A program made the translations under genes and the position numbers. Source: a virus. From it: 39,539 nt of DNA. The notes beneath the pieces are model-generated. The model saw only the letters and a program-made list of their open reading frames with translations, had not been told where the DNA came from and ran no database searches. Positions within the stretch are counted from its first letter, which is position 1. The number at the start of each line of letters is the position of its first letter. The DNA is taken from IMG/VR virus record IMGVR_UViG_3300036979_000283, positions 1-39,539 of that record. The stretch is one strand, 5' to 3'. Below are positions 32,933 to 39,255 of this stretch, in pieces.

Positions 32933-33396
32933 TTGTATATCCTTACAAAATTGTCAACTAAGTTATTATATGAAGTCTCACCGTACACTCTGATCAACCC
33001 TGAAGTCATTAAGTCCCAACCGTTACTATGCTTAAGCCCATAAGCGCAGTGCCCTGCCTCGTGTATTAACAGGGATTTGCGCTCCCAGTGATTCAATCGA
33101 TTCCAACCTTCTCTGTTTATTGTAATGTGGTTACCTTGGTCTCGTTGTGCTAAGTTAAACTCTAGGTCACTGTCGCCATGTTTACAGGAGCCGTAGTCAC
33201 CTGTGAACTTATCATCGCTGAACTCGTAGCTATCCACGTTAGTCCAAATCTTTGTAGTATTGAACCCACGGCTATCTAAGTCAGACGATGCCTCGACGAG
33301 TACTTTGTGTAACTCAGGGTCTTTATTCTGTTTTCCACGGTGAATACCACATGAACTTACCACTCCTAACAAGAACACGCTGATTAATATTTTCAT
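32929..33396 (-). CDS. Predicted lipoprotein metalloprotease (HExxH)
   Basis: 155 residues. ILISVFLLGVVSSCG is a lipoprotein signal with lipobox V-S-S-C (lipidated Cys at residue 16). LLIHEAGHCAYGLKH near residue 111 is a zinc protease motif HExxH with a third His seven residues on, followed by GWDLMTSG, which resembles the methionine turn of metzincins. It would be exported to the periplasm or outer membrane. It lies among early genes of the 34.3 kb unit. A cell-envelope protease in a phage is unusual; target unknown. Confidence 0.75.
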   Translation of the reverse strand: MKILISVFLLGVVSSCGIHRGKQNKDPELHKVLVEASSDLDSRGFNTTKIWTNVDSYEFSDDKFTGDYGSCKHGDSDLEFNLAQRDQGNHITINREGWNRLNHWERKSLLIHEAGHCAYGLKHSNGWDLMTSGLIRVYGETSYNNLVDNFVRIYK

Positions 33397-33535
33397 CTTT
33401 GAAGCCTTTCTCTTTGCTTTTTAAGTACTTAGCATATGCGGCCAGTTCCGCGTTTCTCTTTAGCTCACCATGTAATTGCATTGCGTCAATGCTTTCTTTT
33501 CTTAACAACGCCCAAGCTTCTTTTTCATTGCACAT
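33323..33535 (-). CDS. Small protein overlapping the lipoprotein gene
   Basis: 70 residues from ATG 33535 (GGAGGA upstream). Lysine/glutamate-rich helix (ESIDAMQLHGELKRNAELAA). Its 3-prime end overlaps the first 74 bases of the lipoprotein gene in another frame. No family recognised. Confidence 0.55.
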   Translation of the reverse strand: MCNEKEAWALLRKESIDAMQLHGELKRNAELAAYAKYLKSKEKGFKDENINQRVLVRSGKFMWYSPWKTE

Positions 33536-33740
33536 AGTCTGTGTCCTCCACTGCATAGTGGGCTAAATCCTTAACAGACCATATGATTAGCCCAAGTGTT
33601 TCCATGTCCCCAACCCATTCATTAAACATTTCATTCAAGTCAGCCTTACTTACTTCGTTTTCAATACCCTTAGCTCCGACGTCTACTATGTAATTGTGGA
33701 ACATTAGTTCTAAGTCTTCTTCGTATAGTAGTTTTGGCAT
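33525..33740 (-). CDS. Small acidic early protein
   Basis: 71 residues, acidic and helical (NEVSKADLNEMFNEWVGDME). Start ATG 33740 after GGAAGAG. Overlaps the next gene by a few bases. Function unknown. Confidence 0.6.
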   Translation of the reverse strand: MPKLLYEEDLELMFHNYIVDVGAKGIENEVSKADLNEMFNEWVGDMETLGLIIWSVKDLAHYAVEDTDYVQ

Positions 33741-33741
33741 A

Positions 33742-33906
33742 TTAACTCTTCCATGTTACAAGGTTAGAGTCTATGCTTACTGCTCCTTTACCTTTAACAA
33801 GTATTGTAAGCTTAGTGTCTCCTTCAAACATATGGTCACAGACTTTGTAGTCTTTGCCGTCTATTTTAACAGTGTCTTGTGGTTCGAGAACGATTGGTTT
33901 AGTCAT
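33742..33906 (-). CDS. Small protein (54 residues)
   Basis: ATG 33906 to TAA 33742: MTKPIVLEPQDTVKIDGKDY then MFEGDTKLTILVKGKGAVSI. It overlaps the upstream stop (ATGA), has a compact beta pattern, and precisely fills the interval. Function unknown. Confidence 0.7.
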   Translation of the reverse strand: MTKPIVLEPQDTVKIDGKDYKVCDHMFEGDTKLTILVKGKGAVSIDSNLVTWKS

Positions 33907-34040
33907 TTCTTATTCTCCTTATTCTTCTTTGCAACGTAGATTCTATACAACGTGTACTCTTCCTCGGTCATAGCTATAATGTCATCAAGTGTAGCTTTAT
34001 CCCACCTAGCATTACGCTCACGTCTCTCCTTTCTAGTCAT
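33903..34040 (-). CDS. Small basic early protein, first gene after leader B
   Basis: 45 residues from ATG 34040 (TAGGAGATA upstream): MTRKERRERNARWDKATLDD, acidic middle, then a lysine-rich end. First gene of the 34.3 kb transcript, behind a leader of about 275 nt. Probably binds nucleic acid or a host protein, by charge only. Confidence 0.6.
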   Translation of the reverse strand: MTRKERRERNARWDKATLDDIIAMTEEEYTLYRIYVAKKNKENKK

Positions 34041-34166
34041 AGTCCTATCTCCTAATGTTAAAGTGCAATGTGACGAAGATAACTTAGCATTTCGACTCAA
34101 TGTGTTAATGTTTAACGTGGTGAAACCGCACCACAGAATCTACTTTACTTTGTTTTCTTAGTCATC

Positions 34167-34190
34167 GTTGCAATCTAATTAGATTGTAAC
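34167..34190. promoter_or_regulatory. 24-bp near-perfect palindrome in leader B region
   Basis: Core CAATCTAATTAGATTG is a perfect 16-bp dyad, extended to 24 bp with one mismatch. It could be an operator for a dimeric regulator or form a hairpin in the RNA between leader B and the first gene. Confidence 0.55.
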
Positions 34191-34193
34191 ATT

Positions 34194-34315
34194 GGCCTAA
34201 CATATAGTAGGCTTCAGGTCAAACCCTCTGTAGTGGGGTTCCCTTGTACTCCTAGAGGCACCGTTCGCTGCTTCCCCTAGACTCTCGTTGCTGTGGAGAG
34301 GTATCCCTCTTCCTT
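34194..34315 (-). ncRNA. Structured leader RNA B (paralog of leader A)
   Basis: Begins at the predicted start of the 34.3 kb transcript. AGAGG-GAUA-CCUCU hairpin; stem II CUAGGGG/CCUCUAG (34280-34274 with 34258-34252) with a 15-nt loop holding GCAGCGAAC; stem III AACCC/GGGUU (34240-34236 with 34226-34222) with a 9-nt loop; UGACCUGAAGCC; stem IV GCCUA/UAGGC. Loops and joins are conserved with leader A while stem bases change in pairs. Confidence 0.7.
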
Positions 34316-34321
34316 ATTTAT

Positions 34322-34350
34322 ATAATGCCACGAGTGGAATACAAAGTCAA
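34322..34350 (-). promoter_or_regulatory. Early promoter upstream of leader B
   Basis: TTGACT (34350-34345), 17-base spacer with TTGTATTCCAC, CATTAT (34327-34322). It restarts transcription right after the polymerase terminator. Confidence 0.75.
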
Positions 34351-34374
34351 GCACCGAGTCAAAGTATTTCTACC

Positions 34375-34405
34375 TAAAAGAAAAACCCAGTTGTTACACT
34401 GGGTT
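34375..34405 (-). terminator. Intrinsic terminator after DNA polymerase
   Basis: Minus strand AACCCAG, loop TGTAACAA, CTGGGTT, then TTTCTTTT. The stem begins inside the last codons of the polymerase, whose TAA lies in the loop. Confidence 0.85.
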
Positions 34406-35014
34406 AATGTGGATGTTCTCAATCTCAGGTGGCTTCTTGAACTTCTCAGGACAGGGGAAACCTAGTTCCTGTGTTATCCTGCGATACATTGTCTCACCCC
34501 TAGAGTCGTAGTACGGAGTGTCATTGGTGAATATCTGAGTCGCAGTTCCCATGTGTTTACCGAACTCCTCACCCAGCGTATCTATACTGGCTTGAACCAT
34601 TGCAGCACTGACTTTAGTTGCTAACTCAACTGCCTCGCTCTCAGCGCATTCAAAGTAAACAGCGTCATGCAGTGGAATAACCCATACGTTGTAATCCTCG
34701 ATACAATAGTTACTAGCCCTGCGGGTCATTGCAGCACCGTTACCTTGCATAGGGAGATTCTTTGCAGAGTTGAGGCGCATCCCCCTAGTGTAGAAGTATT
34801 TCCAGTGGTCTACAGTCTCTATGACTTTTTTCACTTGTAAAGTACCTAGGTTCTTCTCAACAAACTTATAGTAAGCTTTGTACGCTTGCTCGTGCTTAGT
34901 TAAGAATCTCTCTGCGTCTTTGTGACACTGATTCATAGACTTCTCAGTCCCCAAAGTTTTCCAGAAGTTATAGAAGTGAATTGACAATGACTTTGCTTGC
35001 ATTCCAAAACTTGT
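34394..35014 (-). CDS. DNA polymerase family A, exon 2 (C-terminal)
   Basis: 206 residues joined in frame to exon 1 after intron removal. It opens T-S-FGMQAKSLSIHFY, completing the O-helix (motif B) that exon 1 begins (RNNFKPVVLG). MQGNGAAMTRRA is the Q-GxxA/D-type helix, and VIPLHDAVYFEC is motif C with the catalytic HD (third residue Ala instead of Glu). Without splicing, this piece lacks the exonuclease, motif A and half of motif B and cannot act as a polymerase. Ends in a terminator. Confidence 0.9.
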   Translation of the reverse strand, partial: TSFGMQAKSLSIHFYNFWKTLGTEKSMNQCHKDAERFLTKHEQAYKAYYKFVEKNLGTLQVKKVIETVDHWKYFYTRGMRLNSAKNLPMQGNGAAMTRRASNYCIEDYNVWVIPLHDAVYFECAESEAVELATKVSAAMVQASIDTLGEEFGKHMGTATQIFTNDTPYYDSRGETMYRRITQELGFPCPEKFKKPPEIENIHINPV

Positions 35015-35746
35015 CGCATTGTCCACGGTTTCCCGTGGTGCTGACTATTCCTTAGGTGTATCAATTACTCCAACAACTTTGCCATTGGAGTCTCGGATAA
35101 ACTTGCGTTGTACCCGTGAGAAGTAATCCTTCGCTGCCTTGCGAGGATCACCGAAGTTGTTTTCTAGCTTGTGTTCCCGTGAGTGACAGCTTCTACAAAT
35201 AACAATTAGGTTTTCTAGTCTATTGTCGCTACGGTCTTCATTTATGTGGTGAACACATAGTAATCTAAACTCTTCTTCACCACACTTAGCGCAAATGCTC
35301 TCTTTGCCTCTTAGTTTACCGTACGAACCAATACCATTCTTCCAGTTGTTATTCTTTGACCCTGATTGACAACCTTTCTCTCTAACACCGTAACCCTTGC
35401 GTCTTCTGTAAGCTTCTTGAGCTTTGTTAGATACTTCTTTTGACCTAACTAAAGAACAATTGTAACAGTACTTTTGAGCTGGGTTCTGTCTTTCTACAAC
35501 AGAGCCGCATACACCACAGATAACTACACTACAAAACTTCTTCTGGTTTCCCATGATAACCTCTCCCCTTTTAAGCCCTTTCGGGATTCCTAGTAGTAGA
35601 AGGACTTTCTACCCTATGAGTCGATACACTGCCCTTCCGATTCCTCAGAAGTATAGCTCGAGATTGCCATACCAATCAAGCGATTAGTTTAGGGTTCCTC
35701 GAATTGAGGGAGTTTTGATTTACGTGTTGAGCCCAAGTTACACTTA
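35015..35746 (-). other. Group I intron in the DNA polymerase gene
   Basis: 732 nt. P1 pairs exon end GUGUUGGGU (35755-35747) with GCUCAACAC (35732-35724): 9 pairs with the conserved U-G at the 5-prime splice site. P10 pairs exon 2 CAAGUU with intron AACUUG just before P1. The last intron base is G (35015). CCACGG-GAAA-CCGUGG near the 3-prime end is a P9-like GNRA hairpin, and GACUCAUAGG...GUAGAAAGUCC at about 35620-35600 looks like the P7/S region. An HNH gene is nested inside. Confidence 0.9.
35045..35554 (-). CDS. Intron-encoded HNH homing endonuclease
   Basis: 169 residues, GGGGAGAGG before ATG 35554. N-terminal zinc finger (CGVCGSVVE and CYNCS), basic linker, then HNH core ICAKCGEEEFRLLCVHHINE, NRLENLIVICRSCHSREH with zinc cysteines. 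It would cut intronless alleles and spread the intron. Phage group I introns with HNH enzymes in DNA polymerase genes are known, e.g. I-HmuI in SPO1. Confidence 0.92.
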   Translation of the reverse strand: MGNQKKFCSVVICGVCGSVVERQNPAQKYCYNCSLVRSKEVSNKAQEAYRRRKGYGVREKGCQSGSKNNNWKNGIGSYGKLRGKESICAKCGEEEFRLLCVHHINEDRSDNRLENLIVICRSCHSREHKLENNFGDPRKAAKDYFSRVQRKFIRDSNGKVVGVIDTPKE

Positions 35747-37024
35747 ACCCAACACGACCGGCTTAAAGTTGTTACGCATGACACTATGACTCTTCTTAGT
35801 TGCTCCTTCTGGTATAAACCCAGTCTTTATACCTTGACCTAAGTAAATGTCGGTCATGTAATCCTCAAGCATTGAGTAGTCCTTAGATAACGCCGCAGCA
35901 ACCAACACTTCCTGTGACTTGAAGTCAATAGTAACAAGGGCACGACCCGCTTGAGGCTTGCAGAGCATGCGTAACCATGGGCATAGGTTCATAATGAAAC
36001 CACGAGCCGGTTTAGGTGATGTTCTCGAAGTCTTCTGGTTGTAGGGAAAGTAGTCAGGGCGTATGAAACCATCCGCGTCCATTATTGCACTGAGATCAGT
36101 GGAGTTTAGCTGCTTAAGTGAGTTGCGTGCCAAATACACAGGCTCAATGATTGTTTTGTACCCACTGACCATCTCGTCAACGTAGTCTTCTTCCATACAT
36201 AGTCTACCAGCGTCTGTACGTTTCCAAGAGTGAAGTAGATTCTTAGACTCAAGGTAATCAGCGAATGCGCTGAAGCTAAAGCTGTAGTGGCTGAATACCT
36301 TGTCCTTACCTCTACCCTTAGTATTCTCTTTGTACACAGGGAACCCCGTGAGCTCGTTGCACTGCTTGCTAAGTGCATTACGTAACTGTTGTCTACTACC
36401 AAAGACAGCTTTGGTTAGCTCCTTGTCCATAGGGAAACCACGGGACATAAACTGTGATACACCTACGTTGCGGCAATAGCGTCCACGTTCAATCATATCG
36501 TCAAGGGTTACGCCGTAATCTTGACCAATAATGAACAACTTTCTCATTAGTGGACGAAGTGCGCGAACATCGGCTTCACAGTACTTGATAATCTGAGCCA
36601 TTTGGGAGTCTGTGTACTCATCGTTACCCAATATAATCTCACGTGTTCCTTCTTTATCAGCGTCATAGGGTATCTCAAGCATTTCGATTGCAGTGGCAAA
36701 CCCTGTTTTCTGTGACTGGTATTCTGGGTGAGTCATTGCATACATTTTAAACTCAGCCCAACCATCGACCCATTGAGTACCTAGAACCCATTTGTGCCCC
36801 ATTATCTGAGTAAGGCATTGAGCTTCGGCACCGCTGATGTTGCAGCCGATGAACAACTCTTTTTGCAAAGGGTTAATGAAGTTATGGAATGCGCCGTAGT
36901 TTTGGTACCGAAGGTCGAAGCTTGTCATAGTTTCATCAATCTCAACGCTTGCGCAGATAAAGTTGAAACGCCCTGTAACTTCGTCTTTCCTGTATTCAAA
37001 GTCTACATACACGTTACTTGTCAT
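35747..37024 (-). CDS. DNA polymerase family A, exon 1 (exonuclease and palm/fingers)
   Basis: 426 codons. Proofreading domain: VYVDFEY (Exo I, D-x-E), FIGCNISGAEAQC (Exo II-like, with Glu where Asp is usual), YCEADVRAL (Exo III). Palm motif A is VTIDFKSQEVLVAAALS with the catalytic Asp and Glu. Motif B starts RNNFKPVVLG, then the intron interrupts after the glycine. The residue aligned with E. coli Pol I Phe762 is Leu. The joined protein is 632 residues, a usual phage length. AAGGAG precedes ATG 37024. Confidence 0.92.
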
Positions 37025-37205
37025 TCTCTGTCTCCTTGTTTGCTATGTTTTTAACTGTTTCACGAGATAATGCAATCATCACTACTATTACTAATGGCCA
37101 CAGTGTAATACAAGCGACGGCGTAGAATACTCTACCGCCATGGGTCAATGCTGACACTGTGAATAGGAAAAACATGAAACCAAATGATACATATGCTACT
37201 TCCAT
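37014..37205 (-). CDS. Small two-pass membrane protein
   Basis: 63 residues from ATG 37205 after GCGAGGAGG. Hydrophobic spans VAYVSFGFMFFLFTVSAL and VFYAVACITLWPLVIVVMIA, polar acidic tail. It shares its promoter type and 37-bp leader with the AntA gene at 16.0 kb. Stop overlaps the polymerase start. Function unknown. Confidence 0.65.
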   Translation of the reverse strand: MEVAYVSFGFMFFLFTVSALTHGGRVFYAVACITLWPLVIVVMIALSRETVKNIANKETENDK

Positions 37206-37239
37206 AAAGCCTCCTCGCTTCAGTGGGAACATCCCCACA
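37203..37239 (-). repeat. 37-bp leader repeat, copy 2
   Basis: Identical to 16010-16046. The 5-prime hairpin GTGGG-GATGTT-CCCAC and the Shine-Dalgarno GAGGAGG are both included. Confidence 0.85.
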
Positions 37240-37244
37240 AAATA

Positions 37245-37273
37245 ACTATGCCATGCATTGATAATTAAATCAA
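37245..37273 (-). promoter_or_regulatory. Promoter for the small membrane protein and DNA polymerase
   Basis: TTGATT (37273-37268), 17-base spacer ending ATGG, CATAGT (37250-37245). Same -10 box and flanking ATGG as the 16.0 and 31.1 kb promoters, without the TGTATTCCA spacer element. Confidence 0.65.
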
Positions 37274-37329
37274 GGACACGGCGTAATAATTTGTTGACGA
37301 TGTGTTCTCTGTGAACGTACGGTTAGAAT

Positions 37330-37405
37330 ACGGCAACTACTAGGGTTCCTCCTCCTCCCAACCCTAGTGACCGCCAGCCCCCATAAGACAATGGGGGTCT
37401 TTTTA
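37330..37405 (+). ncRNA. Candidate anti-Shine-Dalgarno small RNA
   Basis: On the plus strand, against the direction of local genes: TAGAAT (37324-37329) or TTGACG (37294)/TACGGT as promoter, then CUAGGGUU (37340-37347), loop CCUCCUCCUCCC (37348-37359), AACCCUAG (37360-37367), then a terminator: AGCCCCCAU (37376-37384), loop, AUGGGGGU (37391-37398), C, UUUUU. The T-run exists only for this direction. The open loop is complementary to GGAGG-type ribosome-binding sites of the phage itself. About 70 nt. Confidence 0.5.
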
Positions 37406-39013
37406 TTTGCTGACTAAGTCTTTGTATAAGTCATCTTTGAAGTAAATCCTAGTAATCTTAGCAGTCTTTCCGCGTTTAACGAGGACGTCTTCGTTAGTCT
37501 TTTGCCTAATGTCAAACTGAGCAATTACCGGTTCACAGCCCGGCACAATCTTAGGCTTACACTCTATGCGGTAAGCGTCCTGTAAGTCACCGATTGTAAT
37601 GTAATGTGAGTATCCAGAAAACTTCTCCTCTGCAGTAAAGTTACTAGGTTCACTTAGTACCACTTCCATCATGTCAACGAACCAGTTCGGGGAACTCGCA
37701 GATACAATTGTCTTTGCCTTGTTGCGGTTAACATGTGCCTGTGATTTAACAATTGGGTCACAGTTTCCATCTTTATATATGTTAGCTAAGAAACTGAACA
37801 GGTTGAAGGTTAACTCATGAATCTCATCTTCAAGCTCCTCCGACGGGTTTAACCTATCTAATGTGTCTTTGTCAAACTTCACAACAATATCCTCCAATAC
37901 TTTGATTTCTTTGTTAGCAAGCCTATCATCGGTTACACCAAGAAACGAAAACCTGCGTTCATTGCTGAAATCCATACCTTTTATCGAGTCTAAGTGGTTC
38001 GCAGTGTACATAAGACTATGTGTTTTGCGTATTGTTTTAAACTTCTCGTTCTTATCATTAACACGAATATAGTTATCCGTAGAGTTCTTCAAATTTTCCA
38101 TCTGCTGTGGTGACGTAATCTTACCTTCGTTCACGCTGACACCACGTTTGTTAACAAAGTGAGCCATGGAGAACTCCCCATCCAGAGCACTTGCATTCAT
38201 TGGAGCCCAGTTATTGTTACCGAGCATACGAGCCCATATGTTACTTAGGATAGTCTTCCCAGTACCGCCGTTACCAAAAAGCAATGGGATAGTTTCACAG
38301 TGCTCAAAGAGTGAAAACGCTAACCATTGTAATAGGTAAACTCTGTCACTTTTGTCTGGCAACAAGTGAATGAAGTAAGCCTGTACTACTGGGTCAAGTT
38401 CATCAAACGTATGTATGGGTAGTAGTGGTTCACTTGGAATAAACCCGTAGTAACGCTCCATGTACATAGATGGTCTGTACATGTTAAGAAAGTAATCTTC
38501 TTTACCTTTGTCGTGGAATAACACTTCACGGTTAAAGGGAGCATATGTTTCCAGTGCGTACAATGTTTGAAATGGGTCTTGGCCTCGCTCACCTGCGGGT
38601 AGTAAGTGAAGACCCAGCTGACAGCGTTTGTATTCGATACTTTGAAAAGTCTTGCCAACTTTGTAATCACCACTGGGGTACTGAGATAACTTGTAACCAC
38701 GCGCAGGACTTGCGGGTTGTGTGACAACAAATGTCTCAGCGGATAACTTGTCTAAATAATCAGAGTCATAGGACGATGTGTGCATTGACCTAGCAATGCT
38801 GCGATTCTCATTCAGTCTCTCAGTCAACCTAGGTACTAAGTTACCAAATTGCTTTGGATTCATGTTCTCAATGGGGGAAAGCACTGCGCTCAATGTAGTA
38901 GCGGGTACTAGCTTCCCAAGGTCATCCCTAGCAACTAAGTCACCTTTCTTACTTAGTGACAGCTTATACTTAGTAATTGACTCAATATCTTTAACTATGT
39001 TACTGTTAGTCAT
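37403..39013 (-). CDS. Replicative helicase, SF3/D5-like (primase-helicase type)
   Basis: 536 residues, GAAAGGGA before ATG 39013. Walker A LLFGNGGTGKTILSNIWARM near residue 245; Walker B-type VNKRGVSVNEGKI near 290; sensor/motif C SLMYTANHLDSIKG near 330; arginine-rich SNERRFSFLGV. The N-terminal 200 residues have no clear primase motif. It matches DUF5906-type phage helicases that accompany family A polymerases. It would load at the origin and unwind DNA for the polymerase. No separate primase was found in the window. Confidence 0.85.
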   Translation of the reverse strand: MTNSNIVKDIESITKYKLSLSKKGDLVARDDLGKLVPATTLSAVLSPIENMNPKQFGNLVPRLTERLNENRSIARSMHTSSYDSDYLDKLSAETFVVTQPASPARGYKLSQYPSGDYKVGKTFQSIEYKRCQLGLHLLPAGERGQDPFQTLYALETYAPFNREVLFHDKGKEDYFLNMYRPSMYMERYYGFIPSEPLLPIHTFDELDPVVQAYFIHLLPDKSDRVYLLQWLAFSLFEHCETIPLLFGNGGTGKTILSNIWARMLGNNNWAPMNASALDGEFSMAHFVNKRGVSVNEGKITSPQQMENLKNSTDNYIRVNDKNEKFKTIRKTHSLMYTANHLDSIKGMDFSNERRFSFLGVTDDRLANKEIKVLEDIVVKFDKDTLDRLNPSEELEDEIHELTFNLFSFLANIYKDGNCDPIVKSQAHVNRNKAKTIVSASSPNWFVDMMEVVLSEPSNFTAEEKFSGYSHYITIGDLQDAYRIECKPKIVPGCEPVIAQFDIRQKTNEDVLVKRGKTAKITRIYFKDDLYKDLVSK

Positions 39014-39034
39014 GTGTGTGTTCCCTTTCTTAAG

Positions 39035-39062
39035 CCTCGTTACTGCAATAACGGGGTTTTTT
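39035..39062 (+). terminator. Plus-strand intrinsic terminator antisense to the early operon
   Basis: CCTCGTTA (39035-39042), loop CTGCAA, TAACGGGG (39049-39056), then TTTTTT. The T-run is on the plus strand only, although both neighbouring genes are on the minus strand. Confidence 0.6.
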
Positions 39063-39255
39063 ATTTGTTAATGTACCCAATAACCTCATCTAAATTACTA
39101 AACAATTCCTCTGAGTTATTACCTAGTTCTACGCTGAAATAAGTTTTACCTGATAGATATACATCAAACTTGTCACCTGAAACAACAATACTCCTCACAT
39201 ACTTTATATTCAATGCTAGAACTTCTTCACCATCTACTACATAAATAAATTTCAT
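39061..39255 (-). CDS. Small early protein of unknown function
   Basis: 64 residues, second gene of the early operon, with its ATG overlapping the stop of the HTH gene. Strand-rich (MKFIYVVDGEEVLALNIKYV) with acidic end. No family recognised. Confidence 0.65.
   Translation of the reverse strand: MKFIYVVDGEEVLALNIKYVRSIVVSGDKFDVYLSGKTYFSVELGNNSEELFSNLDEVIGYINK

Noticed and set aside
30970-34315. Leaders A and B as tRNAs, hammerhead or twister ribozymes, or a known riboswitch
   Set aside because: No cloverleaf with CCA-type acceptor and TTCRA loop, and none of the catalytic or ligand-binding consensus cores I know is present.
37340-37367. GGAGGAGGAGG on the minus strand as a ribosome-binding site
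   Set aside because: No start codon with a usable frame follows at proper distance; only a 22-codon TTG frame exists. The plus-strand terminator favours the small RNA reading.
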